From Bacteroidaceae bacterium (lineage in GTDB: Bacteria > Bacteroidota > Bacteroidia > Bacteroidales > Bacteroidaceae), in assembly GCA_017536765.1 (NCBI GenBank), contig JAFXGV010000043.1, positions 1 through 64,000 on the forward strand: a stretch of 64,000 nt of DNA, written 5' to 3'. The notes below the pieces were generated by a model. That model saw only the letters and a program-made list of their open reading frames with translations, had not been told where the DNA came from and did not search any database. Position numbers and translations under genes: made by a program. How positions within the stretch are numbered: position 1 is the first letter of the stretch; each line of letters starts with the position of its first letter. Below are positions 44,901 to 54,100 of the stretch, one piece after another.

Positions 44901-46336
44901 TGTTTGTTACCGTGTACATACTGTTCGCTGGTTATTGCATAATCTTGGTTGGCATCGATTACAATGTTGTAGCCGTGAACAACGGTTACACCACGGTATG
45001 CAAAGCCGCCCGAGGGAACAACCTTTATCTTGTATCCCTGTCCGTAGGGAACCTCTGTACCGCCAAGGCCCAATCCTGTTTCGGCCGAAATAAGTTCGCA
45101 GTTACGCTGGTGTGCCGAAATGGTGGTTGTTGCGCCGTGTACGTTCAGGAGAACATCTACAATGGCACCGCCGTTGGCTGCAATAAGGTTGTTTGCATCG
45201 GTGTTGCCACCCGGGTCTATGCTGTTCCAGTCAATCTTGTAACGCATACGGTATATACCATTGGCAAGGTCGGTGGGAATTGTGAATGTGGGCGGGTTGA
45301 GCACGTTGCGTGCATTGCCTGTGAGTGAGGTGCCGTTGCTGTTCACACCGCTGCTGCCATCGGTGCTTCCGCTGTAGAACGAATATGTCATTACATCGGA
45401 GCCATCGGCTATGGTGAGGTCGTCGTTCAGCTTCGCGTGGAAGCGACCGTCGTTGCCACGGTCGAGATAAACATAACCGTGCATCCAGTTACCGTTCATT
45501 GTGAATGTGGGGGTGATTGTTTCGCCCGCCTTGGCCGAGAACATAGTGCCCTCTGTCATATCGTAGTACATCTGCTTGTTGCTTGCAGTGTTCAGTGTGA
45601 TGCTCTTGTTGCCGTCGGCCGAGCCGTTGAAAGCGATGCTCCTTATCCAACGTGAACCGTGTGTGCTGTTGGCGGTCTTGTCGAAGTTCAATGCATAGTC
45701 GGTGTAAACAATACGCTGTGTGGGGCTGTTGTCTATCTCAATCTCATCGACGTATGCCACAAAATCCTCTGTGAGGTTGTGTGGCGATTCGCAATCTACC
45801 ACAAACACCAGACTGTATATGCTGATGTTGCCGGCGCCCTTTATTGTAAATACTGCATCTTGCCACTTGTCGGCCACAAAGTCCACCGATGCTAGTTCCC
45901 AGAACTGCTCCACATCCTTGGGTTGCGAGTCGCGGTCATTGCGCTTGCCAAGGCCCACAAGCATCACGCGGCCTGCCACGGGCTTGTATATGAGTGCGTG
46001 AACATATTTTGCTGTTGGGGTGAGGTCGATGGGCTCTTTAAGGTCCACACGCACACCGAATGTGTTACTGCCAAAACGCGAACGCTGCACGGCAAGCATC
46101 TTGCTCGTGGCATTGGGTGCTTCGCCCAGCAGGTCGTCAACATAGTTCAAGTGGTTGGTTACTACCGCTACGTTTCCTTCCAATTCTCCTGTGCGGAAGG
46201 GTGATTTCTCCCAAGTGTCATAAACACCAATGGCTTGGTATTCGGCCTCCTCGGTGTCGAATGTTATGCTCTGTGCCATAGCTGCAAAGGAGATAACCAT
46301 AGCAGCCAATAACGAAATATATCTGTTTACTTTCAT
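41939..46336 (-). CDS. Large secreted multidomain repeat protein with T9SS sorting domain
   Basis: A 1465-residue protein with a signal peptide (about 1-21, ending AMA-Q). In order I see: a jelly-roll-like domain (about 22-215), a GEVED-like beta domain (about 216-400, GYVYLDRGNDGRF), a region of uncertain type, a lectin-like repeat (about 590-720), a FIVAR-type helical hairpin (about 755-805), a second beta-trefoil-like part, a second copy of the lectin-like repeat (about 1018-1150), and a C-terminal T9SS sorting domain ending GRVYDLFGRPVQNPTKGIYV. No catalytic motif is seen, so it is likely a surface adhesin or glycan-binding protein. The gene follows the fucosidase by 12 bp. Confidence 0.82.
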   Translation of the reverse strand: MKVNRYISLLAAMVISFAAMAQSITFDTEEAEYQAIGVYDTWEKSPFRTGELEGNVAVVTNHLNYVDDLLGEAPNATSKMLAVQRSRFGSNTFGVRVDLKEPIDLTPTAKYVHALIYKPVAGRVMLVGLGKRNDRDSQPKDVEQFWELASVDFVADKWQDAVFTIKGAGNISIYSLVFVVDCESPHNLTEDFVAYVDEIEIDNSPTQRIVYTDYALNFDKTANSTHGSRWIRSIAFNGSADGNKSITLNTASNKQMYYDMTEGTMFSAKAGETITPTFTMNGNWMHGYVYLDRGNDGRFHAKLNDDLTIADGSDVMTYSFYSGSTDGSSGVNSNGTSLTGNARNVLNPPTFTIPTDLANGIYRMRYKIDWNSIDPGGNTDANNLIAANGGAIVDVLLNVHGATTTISAHQRNCELISAETGLGLGGTEVPYGQGYKIKVVPSGGFAYRGVTVVHGYNIVIDANQDYAITSEQYVHGNKQYSIDYIPAEMFDENNEYTIPAEYIDGEVHVIADVISGYSVRYNHMLNGEVVNTEVLITTDGTYPAPTQPWGVTLSGLPTGTVTENCVKEITATFNASALPFTAAASYEEIDSWYYMTLNNKYLFYEQGATSIPLNKAAVDTSNKDAYTFAFVGDPYTGYQIVNRAAGENYILSSSTTMLGETGANTHPVMTATPVPEGNNTHWVPTSSTHATGGFYLEQKGYSNNRLNNRSNTMAYWTAGYGAGSTLTVTFRDTGKLGELTDLIDEIGTNGVQPGTDPGYYTEATYATLAQAIENAKGLTAESDKEVLEQAKTAINNAFDALETAGPVKGNYYVIKSAYPNWSTGDKAIYSDGTKTKWKDIDYTDKSFFWLLEDIVDGKYIFKNANDSKYMNGQSMSETKPTGATLTWLNAAGQYNIISNGVTMHTEGHTSGAGESGNIVSWNSGANDCSAWYLLTADAPTATGTVDVRYTYKNNGNTWSSEQKTLNVNTPYTAATAAYGTDVSSTAGYGLVRSSQNAINIICTLNGEQPFEFEQKWNNEGKWYYLALYSKYLFYEQGATSIPLNKTSVDTSNEDAYSFAFIGNPYTGYRIVNRAAGEDYILSSSTTMSGTTGGGTFPVMTATPVPEGNNTYWIPTSSTHATGGFYLEQKGYSSNKMNLRDGKLAYWSTGKDQGSTFTATKRILPPQNGKFYTISNNGNYIQGATSDGKIAMSTANGATAIFYLDGNHLLSYSNGQYIGLNASDWAFEAVGSNDISEITFAASANAGVYNIKSADRWLHSSDTYVNRCSNNTCGAAHNWVVTEVTALPVTIGDAGYSTLFAPVALEIPDGITAYYAVVNGEYIDLYEFEGTIPANQAAILKGARGTYNFAITDDVEFAGENHLLGTTKKIATSDVTNPYTLQTDAIAATGVVMRRYTGENINGFKMYMEISDADAAAFSFRFPGTTAVENVEAEGAGNGRVYDLFGRPVQNPTKGIYVIDGNKVIY
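42084..42238 (-). repeat. Near-identical direct repeat shared with 48359-48513
   Basis: Within the sorting-region coding part of the 1465-residue gene, 155 bp match 48359-48513 of the GH20/GH33 gene with one mismatch by eye (42183 against 48458). The first 99 bp are identical. Similarity continues at lower level on both sides. Confidence 0.85.
42895..43285 (-). repeat. Second copy of the internal lectin-like repeat
   Basis: This part of the 1465-residue gene is closely similar in DNA and protein to about 44175-44565 of the same gene. Shared residues include KYLFYEQGATSIPLNK, GYRIVNRAAGE/GYQIVNRAAGE and GGFYLEQKGYS. The high DNA similarity points to recent duplication or conversion. Confidence 0.8.
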
Positions 46337-46348
46337 GGTGTTTTGTTT

Positions 46349-47875
46349 TTAGAAGATGCTTACTGTGTGCAATGTGGGGCAGGCCTTGCTGTCCTCGATG
46401 GTTATGCGCAAGTATTTTGCGCTGTAGCCGTTGCCGTAGCTGTTGCTTGTGCTGCCGTTCAATGGGATTATGCGCTTGTAACCAATGGTGGTGCATTCGA
46501 TTTCGCCGCCGTGCTTGGTCCAAGTGGCACCATCCTCCGATGTCTCTATTGTAAAGCTCTTTACGCGCTGTCCCAATCTTATGTACTCCATCATAGATAC
46601 GTAGCGTACTGTCTGTGCCTCGTTCCACTCGAAAGTAATTGTGGCGCTGTTTGTACCATCAGGGGCAGCCCAATATGTTGTTTTGTCGTCGTCGTTGATG
46701 TTTGTTGCCACGTAGTTGCGATTCTCGCCTGCTGCGCGGGTAACCGATGTGGTTACAGTGGCTGTTCTTGCAAGGTCGGTTGCAAAGCGTGTCGATAGCA
46801 TTGTGCCAAGCTCGGCCATACGATTAACGGTGGCTTGGGGCAGTGAACCGCTTTGGTCGGGGGGGAGGTTAAGAATGAGTGTGGCGTTGCGGCCAACGGT
46901 CTCCAAGTACATCTGGAAAAGACGCTCGGCAGATAGAACTCCCTCGCCCTCATGCCAGAACCAGCCTTTTGTGGTGGCTTTTGCATCGCTCTCGCCCGGA
47001 AGCCACAACCAACCGTTTTCGGCACCATCGGTATTGGGGCCTGCTCCACGTCCACGGTTTTGTGTCTGCCAGTTGGTTTCGCCTGCCCAGCCTCCCTCGT
47101 TACCTATCCAGCGTGCTTCACCGCCCACACCCCACATAACGCAGTTGGGGCAAAGCTCGTGCACTTGGTGGCGCAGGTTAGGTACGTCATAGTATGTGCT
47201 TGCATCGATGTTGCGGTGCTCTTTTGCGCCACCGTAGTAGCCGTCGCCACCGTTTGCGCCGTCGAACCACATCTCGAATTGGTCGTCTCCGTATGTAGCA
47301 AGTTCGGTACATTGGGGAATAAATAGTTTCTCAACATAGTTGTTTGTGCCATCGCCATAGTAGCCGCTGTTGCGGTCCCAAGGTGATACATAGAAACCAT
47401 ATTTCATATCGAGTTCCTTTGCTGCTGCGGCAAAATCCTTGGGGATATTTGTTGCCTGTGCATAGGTATTGCTCGATGATGTTACGTTGTGTGTGGTAGT
47501 TGCTGTGGGCCACAAGCAGAAGCCGTCGTGGTGCTTAACAACGGCTATGCCACCCTTCATACCGGCGCTCTTGGCAGCCTCGAGCCACTGCTTGGGGTTT
47601 GGTGCTGCTGTGGGCGCAAAGAGGCTGGGGTTCTCACTACCATCGCCCCACTCCTTGTTGGTGTAGGTGTTTATTCCATAGTGGAAGAATGCATAAAACT
47701 CTGTTTCGTTCCACAATACTTGACGCTCGTGGGGCACGGGGTGCACCGGTAAGGGCTCGTTGTCGGGGTTCGCGGGAACTTCCTCTACAACTTGGAATTC
47801 AGCCTGTGCATAGCCGGCAAGTGGCATAGCTGCAAAACCAAGCCCAAATAATAAGGGTAAAAATCTTAATTTCAT
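46349..47875 (-). CDS. GH29 alpha-L-fucosidase with F5/8-type C domain
   Basis: Exported glycosidase of 508 residues that should release alpha-L-fucose from host or plant glycans. The signal peptide (about 1-24, ending GYA-Q) is followed by a GH29 catalytic domain (about 45-385) with FYAFFHYGINTYT, VVKHHDGFCLW and the nucleophile Asp205 in FEMWFDG. A C-terminal discoidin/CBM32-like domain (about 390-508) ends RITIEDSKACPTLHTVSIF. No T9SS sorting domain is present, so it is probably periplasmic. The ATG at 47875 was chosen as it starts on the signal peptide. It is first in an operon with the 1465-residue and 56-residue genes. Confidence 0.93.
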   Translation of the reverse strand: MKLRFLPLLFGLGFAAMPLAGYAQAEFQVVEEVPANPDNEPLPVHPVPHERQVLWNETEFYAFFHYGINTYTNKEWGDGSENPSLFAPTAAPNPKQWLEAAKSAGMKGGIAVVKHHDGFCLWPTATTTHNVTSSSNTYAQATNIPKDFAAAAKELDMKYGFYVSPWDRNSGYYGDGTNNYVEKLFIPQCTELATYGDDQFEMWFDGANGGDGYYGGAKEHRNIDASTYYDVPNLRHQVHELCPNCVMWGVGGEARWIGNEGGWAGETNWQTQNRGRGAGPNTDGAENGWLWLPGESDAKATTKGWFWHEGEGVLSAERLFQMYLETVGRNATLILNLPPDQSGSLPQATVNRMAELGTMLSTRFATDLARTATVTTSVTRAAGENRNYVATNINDDDKTTYWAAPDGTNSATITFEWNEAQTVRYVSMMEYIRLGQRVKSFTIETSEDGATWTKHGGEIECTTIGYKRIIPLNGSTSNSYGNGYSAKYLRITIEDSKACPTLHTVSIF

Positions 47876-47987
47876 AAATGATTGGTTTATTGTTAATAAT
47901 TTTTTCTTTTGTAAATAGCATAAATTGATGCAAACCCAAGGGCAGGACAATCCTACTGTTTTGTTGGGCAATATCGCCATAATAGTG

Positions 47988-47995
47988 CAAATATA
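47988..47995 (-). promoter_or_regulatory. Promoter -7 box of the fucosidase operon
   Basis: Minus-strand TATATTTG matches TAnnTTTG exactly and lies about 112 bp before the ATG at 47875. In the gap 47876-48195 (320 bp) I also see the terminator at 48128-48166; the remainder is AT-rich leader. Confidence 0.5.
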
Positions 47996-48127
47996 TGTAA
48001 AGATTTTAATAAATTTTGCATTCCGTTTTTTTATTGCTGCCAAGGTCTGTTTTTTTAATGTTTTTTACTTAAATTTCTTCTTAGTGGTTAAAAAGTGTTT
48101 TCCATTTTGTCGCTTTCTGCATATTAC

Positions 48128-48166
48128 AATAAAATCCTCGTTGCAAAACGCAACGAGGATTTTATT
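48128..48166 (-). terminator. Terminator of the GH20/GH33 gene
   Basis: Two perfect 17-bp arms (48128-48144 and 48150-48166) with a 5-nt loop; the core reads ATCCTCGTTGC. It lies 29 bp after the stop at 48196. Confidence 0.88.
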
Positions 48167-48195
48167 ATGTAGCTGTTATTTTTGTTTTACCCGTT

Positions 48196-51100
48196 TTAAT
48201 AGCTCTGTTTTTCGGTAATCACTTTTTTGTTACCTATTATATATATGCCTCCATCGGTGGTGTCGTTTACTATGCGGCCCGATAGGTTATATACGCGCCC
48301 GTTGCCTGCACCCTCTGCTTCAACACTCTCAACTGCGGTTGTGCCGGGGAAACGGAAGCTGAATGCGGCGGCATCGGCATCGCTTATCTCCATATACATC
48401 TTGAAACCGTTGATGTTCTCGCCTGTGTATCGGCGCATAACTACGCCTGTTGCGGCGGTGGCATCGGTTTGCAGTGTGTAGGGGTTGGTTACGTCGCTTG
48501 TGGCAATCTTCTTCACGGTACCCTTCAATTGGTTCTCGCCTGTGAATTCTACATCGTCGGTAATTGCAAAGTTGTATGTGCCTTGCGCGCCTTTTAGAAT
48601 GGCGGCTTGGTTGGCGGGTATTGTGCCTTCGAACTCGTATAGGTATATGTACTCGCCATTAACTACGGCGCGGTATGCTGTAATGCCCTCGGGTATCTCC
48701 ACCGCCACGGGTGTGTAGAATGTGGAGTAGCCTGCATCACCTATTGTTACGGGGAGCTCCTCGACAGCCTCTATGCTGTGGTCGTGGGCTGCGTGTCCAC
48801 CATCGCCACTGCAGTGGTCCGAAAAGTAGTTCGAGCCACTGCTATTGGCGTGGAGGAATACCGGCAGTTTAATGGTATATTTACCGGCATTGCGTGTGCT
48901 CTGTGCAAATGTAACATTGCCACCGTCCACGCCCACTCCTTGCAAGCCTCTTGTGCTGCCCTCCTCCTTAAGGTATGTACCTGCGGTGTAAGATAGCAAC
49001 TGCCCATCGGCATAGTAGAAGATAGATTCCGCACCCTTGTCGGCTGTGTAGGCCACACCCTTGACAGACGATGCCACTCCCTGCAAATATTTTACACCTG
49101 CAGTGCCGTAGTCGTATGAAATTCTGTAGAACCCACCGGCTTGGGGCATATTAAGGGTGGCACCCTCGGTGAGTGCAATGTAGGCATTCAGCTTTTCCAG
49201 TTTCACGCTACCGGCATTGTTCATAGCGCTCTTGGCCTCGGTCAAAAGCTCTTGATTGTCCTCGGCAACTTGGAGCTGGCCCACCTTGTCGCCAAGCGAA
49301 ACAATGGCGGCTTTGGCGCTTGCAATCAGGGCGGTGTAGTCGGGAGCTTCTACAATCTTCACCCAAGCACCTTGGTGTGCGTTTCCGTTGTAGTTGGTGG
49401 CATACCCATAGCTTGCCGATGTGGAGCATACATAACCGGTGGTGCCGCCTATTACCGATGCGAGTGCATAGTCGCCATTATAGTTTGCAGCGTCGGGCAC
49501 TATAGTGAATGCCGTGGCGTTTGCCTCATCGGCATACGATACGTTCTGTGCATTGCCGCTGCTTACTACATTATCCACCTTTATAAACTTGCCTGTGAGC
49601 TTGTTCTTGAAGGTGAACGCGAAGCCGTTGTTCACGTTGTATATTGCCCAGCTAATCTTGTCGGCATTGTCGAGTGTGTTGTATTGGCTGCTGCCATAGT
49701 CCACGGCCTCGGTTACCTTGGGCACGTAATCGTCGCTTGCACTGCTTGCCGAAAGATAGATGGGATATCCTGTGTTGTTCCCGTTCGAGGGGAAGTAGAT
49801 GTTGTGCCAAGCTGTGCTGTTCCCATTGCTCACCTTGAACGCGAGTGTTACGCTATTGGTGTAGTCGTATGCCTCGCCATCGGCTGTGGGGATAAAGCAA
49901 TCCTCCGCACCCAATGTAATATAGGGATATTTCTTGGCAAGTGTTTCTTTAACGCTACCAAGTGCGCAATTCTCCAATACATCGCAGAATGTGTTACCGT
50001 TGCCGTCGGTGAGGGTTACGTTTACGGTAGTATCTACGGTGGGGTCAGTTGTGCTACTGAAATATTTTCCGCCTGTAATCTGCTCGGTGCTCAACGGTAC
50101 ATATACCATAGAGTATCCCTTGGTGTAGTCGTTGCCGTAGCAGGGAGCTTCCTCGAAGAAGAGGGCTATTCGGCCGTCGTTTTGTATTGTCATTGTGCTG
50201 TATGCGCTCAATGTGTCGCTCACCTGCACACCGAATGTCCAGCCGTCGGCCATCTGCTGCGAGGTGTATGTGGTATTGGCGTTTATCTCCTTGTACCATA
50301 TACTTACGTCGCGGCGGTCATACTGCCCGCTGCCACCCTTGGGCTGCGACTGCAACAGCAGTTTCACGGCCTCGCCTGCGGGGTTCTTGGCATCAATGCA
50401 GAATATCTCTCCGTTGGTGCTGTTGCTGCCTCCGTTGCCGCAACCATTCACGGCTGTGCCCCAAGTGCCCGCGCCGTCGGCCTTGTCGTTCTCGCCTGTG
50501 CCATATGTGAATACGTTGAATATGCGGCCACCGCTGCGGCGTGCGCTGAGCAATATCTGGCCATTGGGTAGTATTTCCACTTTGGGCTCATCGCCGGAGG
50601 CTACCGGAGTTTGGCTACCGCCAAGAATTGCCCAATTTTCTCCCAAGTCGTCGGAATAGATCACATAGTTATTGTAGTTGTTGTAAGTATTATCTATACA
50701 GGTTCTTACCAACAATGCACCATAGATGCGTGCAGTATTCGTATTATTGAAATTGGCATCAACCACGAGTTTTCCACTGCCAAAGAAGGCTGCCACGCCA
50801 TTAGGTATAAGGCTTGTTTCTGTTGAATACATTTTGGTGGTCATCTCTTCGATGCTCCAGGTGGCACCATTGTCGCTACTGAAGATACGTGCCATTCTGT
50901 TGGGGCTTGCTGCTGTGGCACTTGGATACAATACATCGCCGGCTGCCGACATCACCACGATTTTCTCGCCCACTGCAACGATGGCGGCATCGCCGAATGC
51001 ACGTAGGTAACTGCCTTCCTCGGTGTTATCACCGGCAGCAATGGTCATTATATCGCTCCACGTTTTACCATTGTCGTCGCTGGTACGAGCCACAAGGTCT

Positions 51101-54100
51101 ATGCGTTTGGTTCCTGTACTGTGGTTGTCGCGGCCTATGTCGTCGAGATTGTGGCGGTAGTCGCTCACAGCTATCATTCTGCCTGTGCTTGTGGTGGCTA
51201 TGGCAGGTATGCGGTACGATTTTTCATCATCGTCGTAGAAGAGGGTAACATCGTTGGTGGCTTTGAATTTTGCCACAAGTGGCGATGTAACGGTCAATGT
51301 ATTGAGTTTATTGGCTGCAATTTCCGCTATTTTGCCCAGGTTCTCGTCTCCAATAAAGAAGCCAATGAATTCAAAACCGCGATATTCGCGTGTGAGCGAG
51401 CAGGTAACGCTGCCATTGCGCTCAACATTGAACCAGTTTGCGGCTGTGGCACCGGCTGTTAGTTTTATATTCTCGCTCTCTCCGTTGCTTGTGAATGTAA
51501 CGGTGCCCAAATGGGTGTTGGGGTTGTTCTCGCCCATTCCTTCAACCTCGGTCTTGAATGGGTAGGTAACACTTGTGGGGTACTCAAGCAGTTTAATGAT
51601 ACCCTCGGTCAAAGGCTCATCAAAGAACTGTACCGAATGTATCTGTCCGGCAAAAACGTCCCACCCTGTGGTGCTGTTTACCATACCGCCACCAATATAC
51701 ACCTTGGCATTATTGTTTGTGGCAAAGTGTGCAAAATCCTGGAAACTATTTCCCAATGAATTTGTACTTTCGGGATTGCCGTTAATATACGTTTTTTGAG
51801 TATTGCTGCTCTTGTCGAGTACATATACAACCTTGTAGTTGGTGGATGCACTTATGCCGGTTTTTGCCGTATAAACATCACCACCACGCGATGATGTAAT
51901 GTAGGCGAGTTTGTTCCCGTTGAGGCCAAGTCCCACATAGGGCGAAGCAGTAGTGCCTATGGCACTACCGACGGGAGCCTTTGTAGGGTCGGCTGCACCG
52001 ACAAGCACCTTGCGGCCGCTCATAGATGAAGGCATTGTTACATCTATGGCAATGGTAAGATTCTCCTTTGCAAATATCTTATCGGCAAGAGCATCATCGA
52101 GTGCATAGGGATATGTCTGCGATGCCAAGCCCATCTTCACAAAGGGCTCGGGCAGGTTGCTGTCGGTTACATCGGTTATAAGGTACTGGCAACCGGTGTC
52201 GGTGGTGTTTGTGCCACTTCCCCAGTTATACACCTTGAAACCCAACGTGCTGTTATTGGTTTGGTTGAACTGCGCTGTGCCGCTTGTTATTATCACATAA
52301 CCCTTTTCGTTGGCGGGTTTTATGGTCCAGCCTGCCGAGGGCTGTGCGGCTACTGCGTTGAGCGCCGTGTTGTTGTTGCTTGCGGGCGATATGTATGTGC
52401 CGTCGGCAAGGTTCACGATGTCGAAAGTGCCGTCGGTGCGTGCAATGAACTTCCACACATTGGCGTTGCTTGTGGTAGTCTCTCCCACAATGGCATTACC
52501 GTCGCCTTTTGATGTGGGGTAGCGGTTACCGCGCAAGGGGGTACACATACGATAATAATTGCCATCAATGGGCTGGTTCATATTGCTTGCCGTGAGCGAT
52601 GCCACAAAGGCTGTCCACGCTGTTGTTAATTCGGTTACCTGCGCTGCGCGCTCTTCCTCAGTCATTGTTGCGCTGTATGTAGCCTCTATCTCGGCAATCT
52701 TTGCATCGATGGTGGCCGCTGCCGTTGCGGGCCACAAGCCCACGGCTGTGCTTATGTAGGCACCGCGGTCGCGTTTTATTTCGCTTATCTTGGCGGCTAC
52801 AAGCTCGGTGGCTTCGTCCATGCATTTGTTGGGCGAGTATATAAGGCCGTCTACCGCATTCTTTCCTTCGGTGTCGGTGAACACGCAGGTGAACATCCAT
52901 TTGTTGAGGCGCACACCGTTTGCACTCACGTAAGGTAGTTTTATGAATACCTTGTTCCAGCCCTGCTTAAGAGTTACTGCAATGGGCTCGCGGGCTGTAA
53001 AGTTTTCGTTGCCCAAGTCCACTTCGTTGTTTATGTTTTTGCCTGCGTTGGTCCAAGTGGGGGGTGTCACGCGCTCGCCGTTAATCCAAATGTTCGAGCC
53101 TTTGCGGTCCCAGTTGCCGTTGTCGGGGGCTTTGTCTTTCTCGCTGCGGCCATAGTTCTGGAACTCGATCTGTGCACCCACGGTCTGCTCTTTGTCGCTG
53201 TACACGTATGTCCAGGCATATGCTGTTGCGTTGCTGTGGTTGGTGCTGCCGTAGTAGGTGGGTATTATATTGTTGCCCCAGGTGTGGCGCAAGTAGATAC
53301 CTGCACCGGTGGCGATGCCTGTGTAGTAGGTGTTGCCGTTGTAGGTGTAGCTCTCTTGTAGCTCCTCCTCGGTTTCGGGCGGGAATACCATTGATGCGTC
53401 GCCGCCATTGGGGAAGGCGTCGGTTATGCGCCAACGTATGTTGGTCTGCTTCACATAGGGGATGGGCTCGCCTGCAAGCGAGTTGGCTTTGTGGAAAAGG
53501 AAGCGGCGCTCCCAGTCGGCAAATTCGTCATACTCCTCGCCGCTGTTGGGCAGCATTGTACCACCGACCTCTATGTACTGCTTGCCACCGCCCATCCAAG
53601 CACGCTCGGCGCTTGCTATTACGTTGGCATACATATTGTTCTGCTTCACTATGTCTTCCTCGGTGGGTGTCTTGCGGTCGTTCCAGTAGGCTGAAATTGT
53701 TCCTGCAACTTCGGCGTTGCCCTGCTCCTCGTAGTAGATGTTGCTGCGGTAGATGCCCACCACATCGGCAAAGACGTCGAAGTGGTTGGTGTAGTTGTAG
53801 CGGCAGTCGATGTTTGGGCGGCCTGCAATCTTGTTGCCTGCGCTGCTCCACATCTGTGTCATATCGGTGTCAGTGTTGCTTATGTTCACTCCGCTGATGG
53901 GGTTCCACACTACCACCTTTTTGCCCAGGTCGTGGATGTGGTCGGTCATTATGGCAAGGAAGCCTTTACCATTGGCATCGGTGTATGTGATGGCTTTCTC
54001 GTCGGCTCCAATGTGTATGTAGGGGGCGTCGGGGAATACCGATGCCACTTGGGTGAGCACATTCTTAAGTACCTCCACACCATCATAGGTCTGCATATCG

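Noticed and set aside
49141..50571. 476-codon plus-strand frame opposite the sialidase domain
   Set aside because: Antisense to a domain with an RIP motif and Asp boxes. Cys- and Val-rich composition is typical of mirror frames here.
53172..53897. 241-codon Arg/Cys-rich plus-strand frame
   Set aside because: Antisense to the GH20 domain, with extreme Arg/Cys content and no start signals.
53998..54015. HIGADE instead of HIGGDE as an inactive GH20 site
   Set aside because: The catalytic Asp-Glu pair is intact, and small residues other than Gly are accepted before it in the family.
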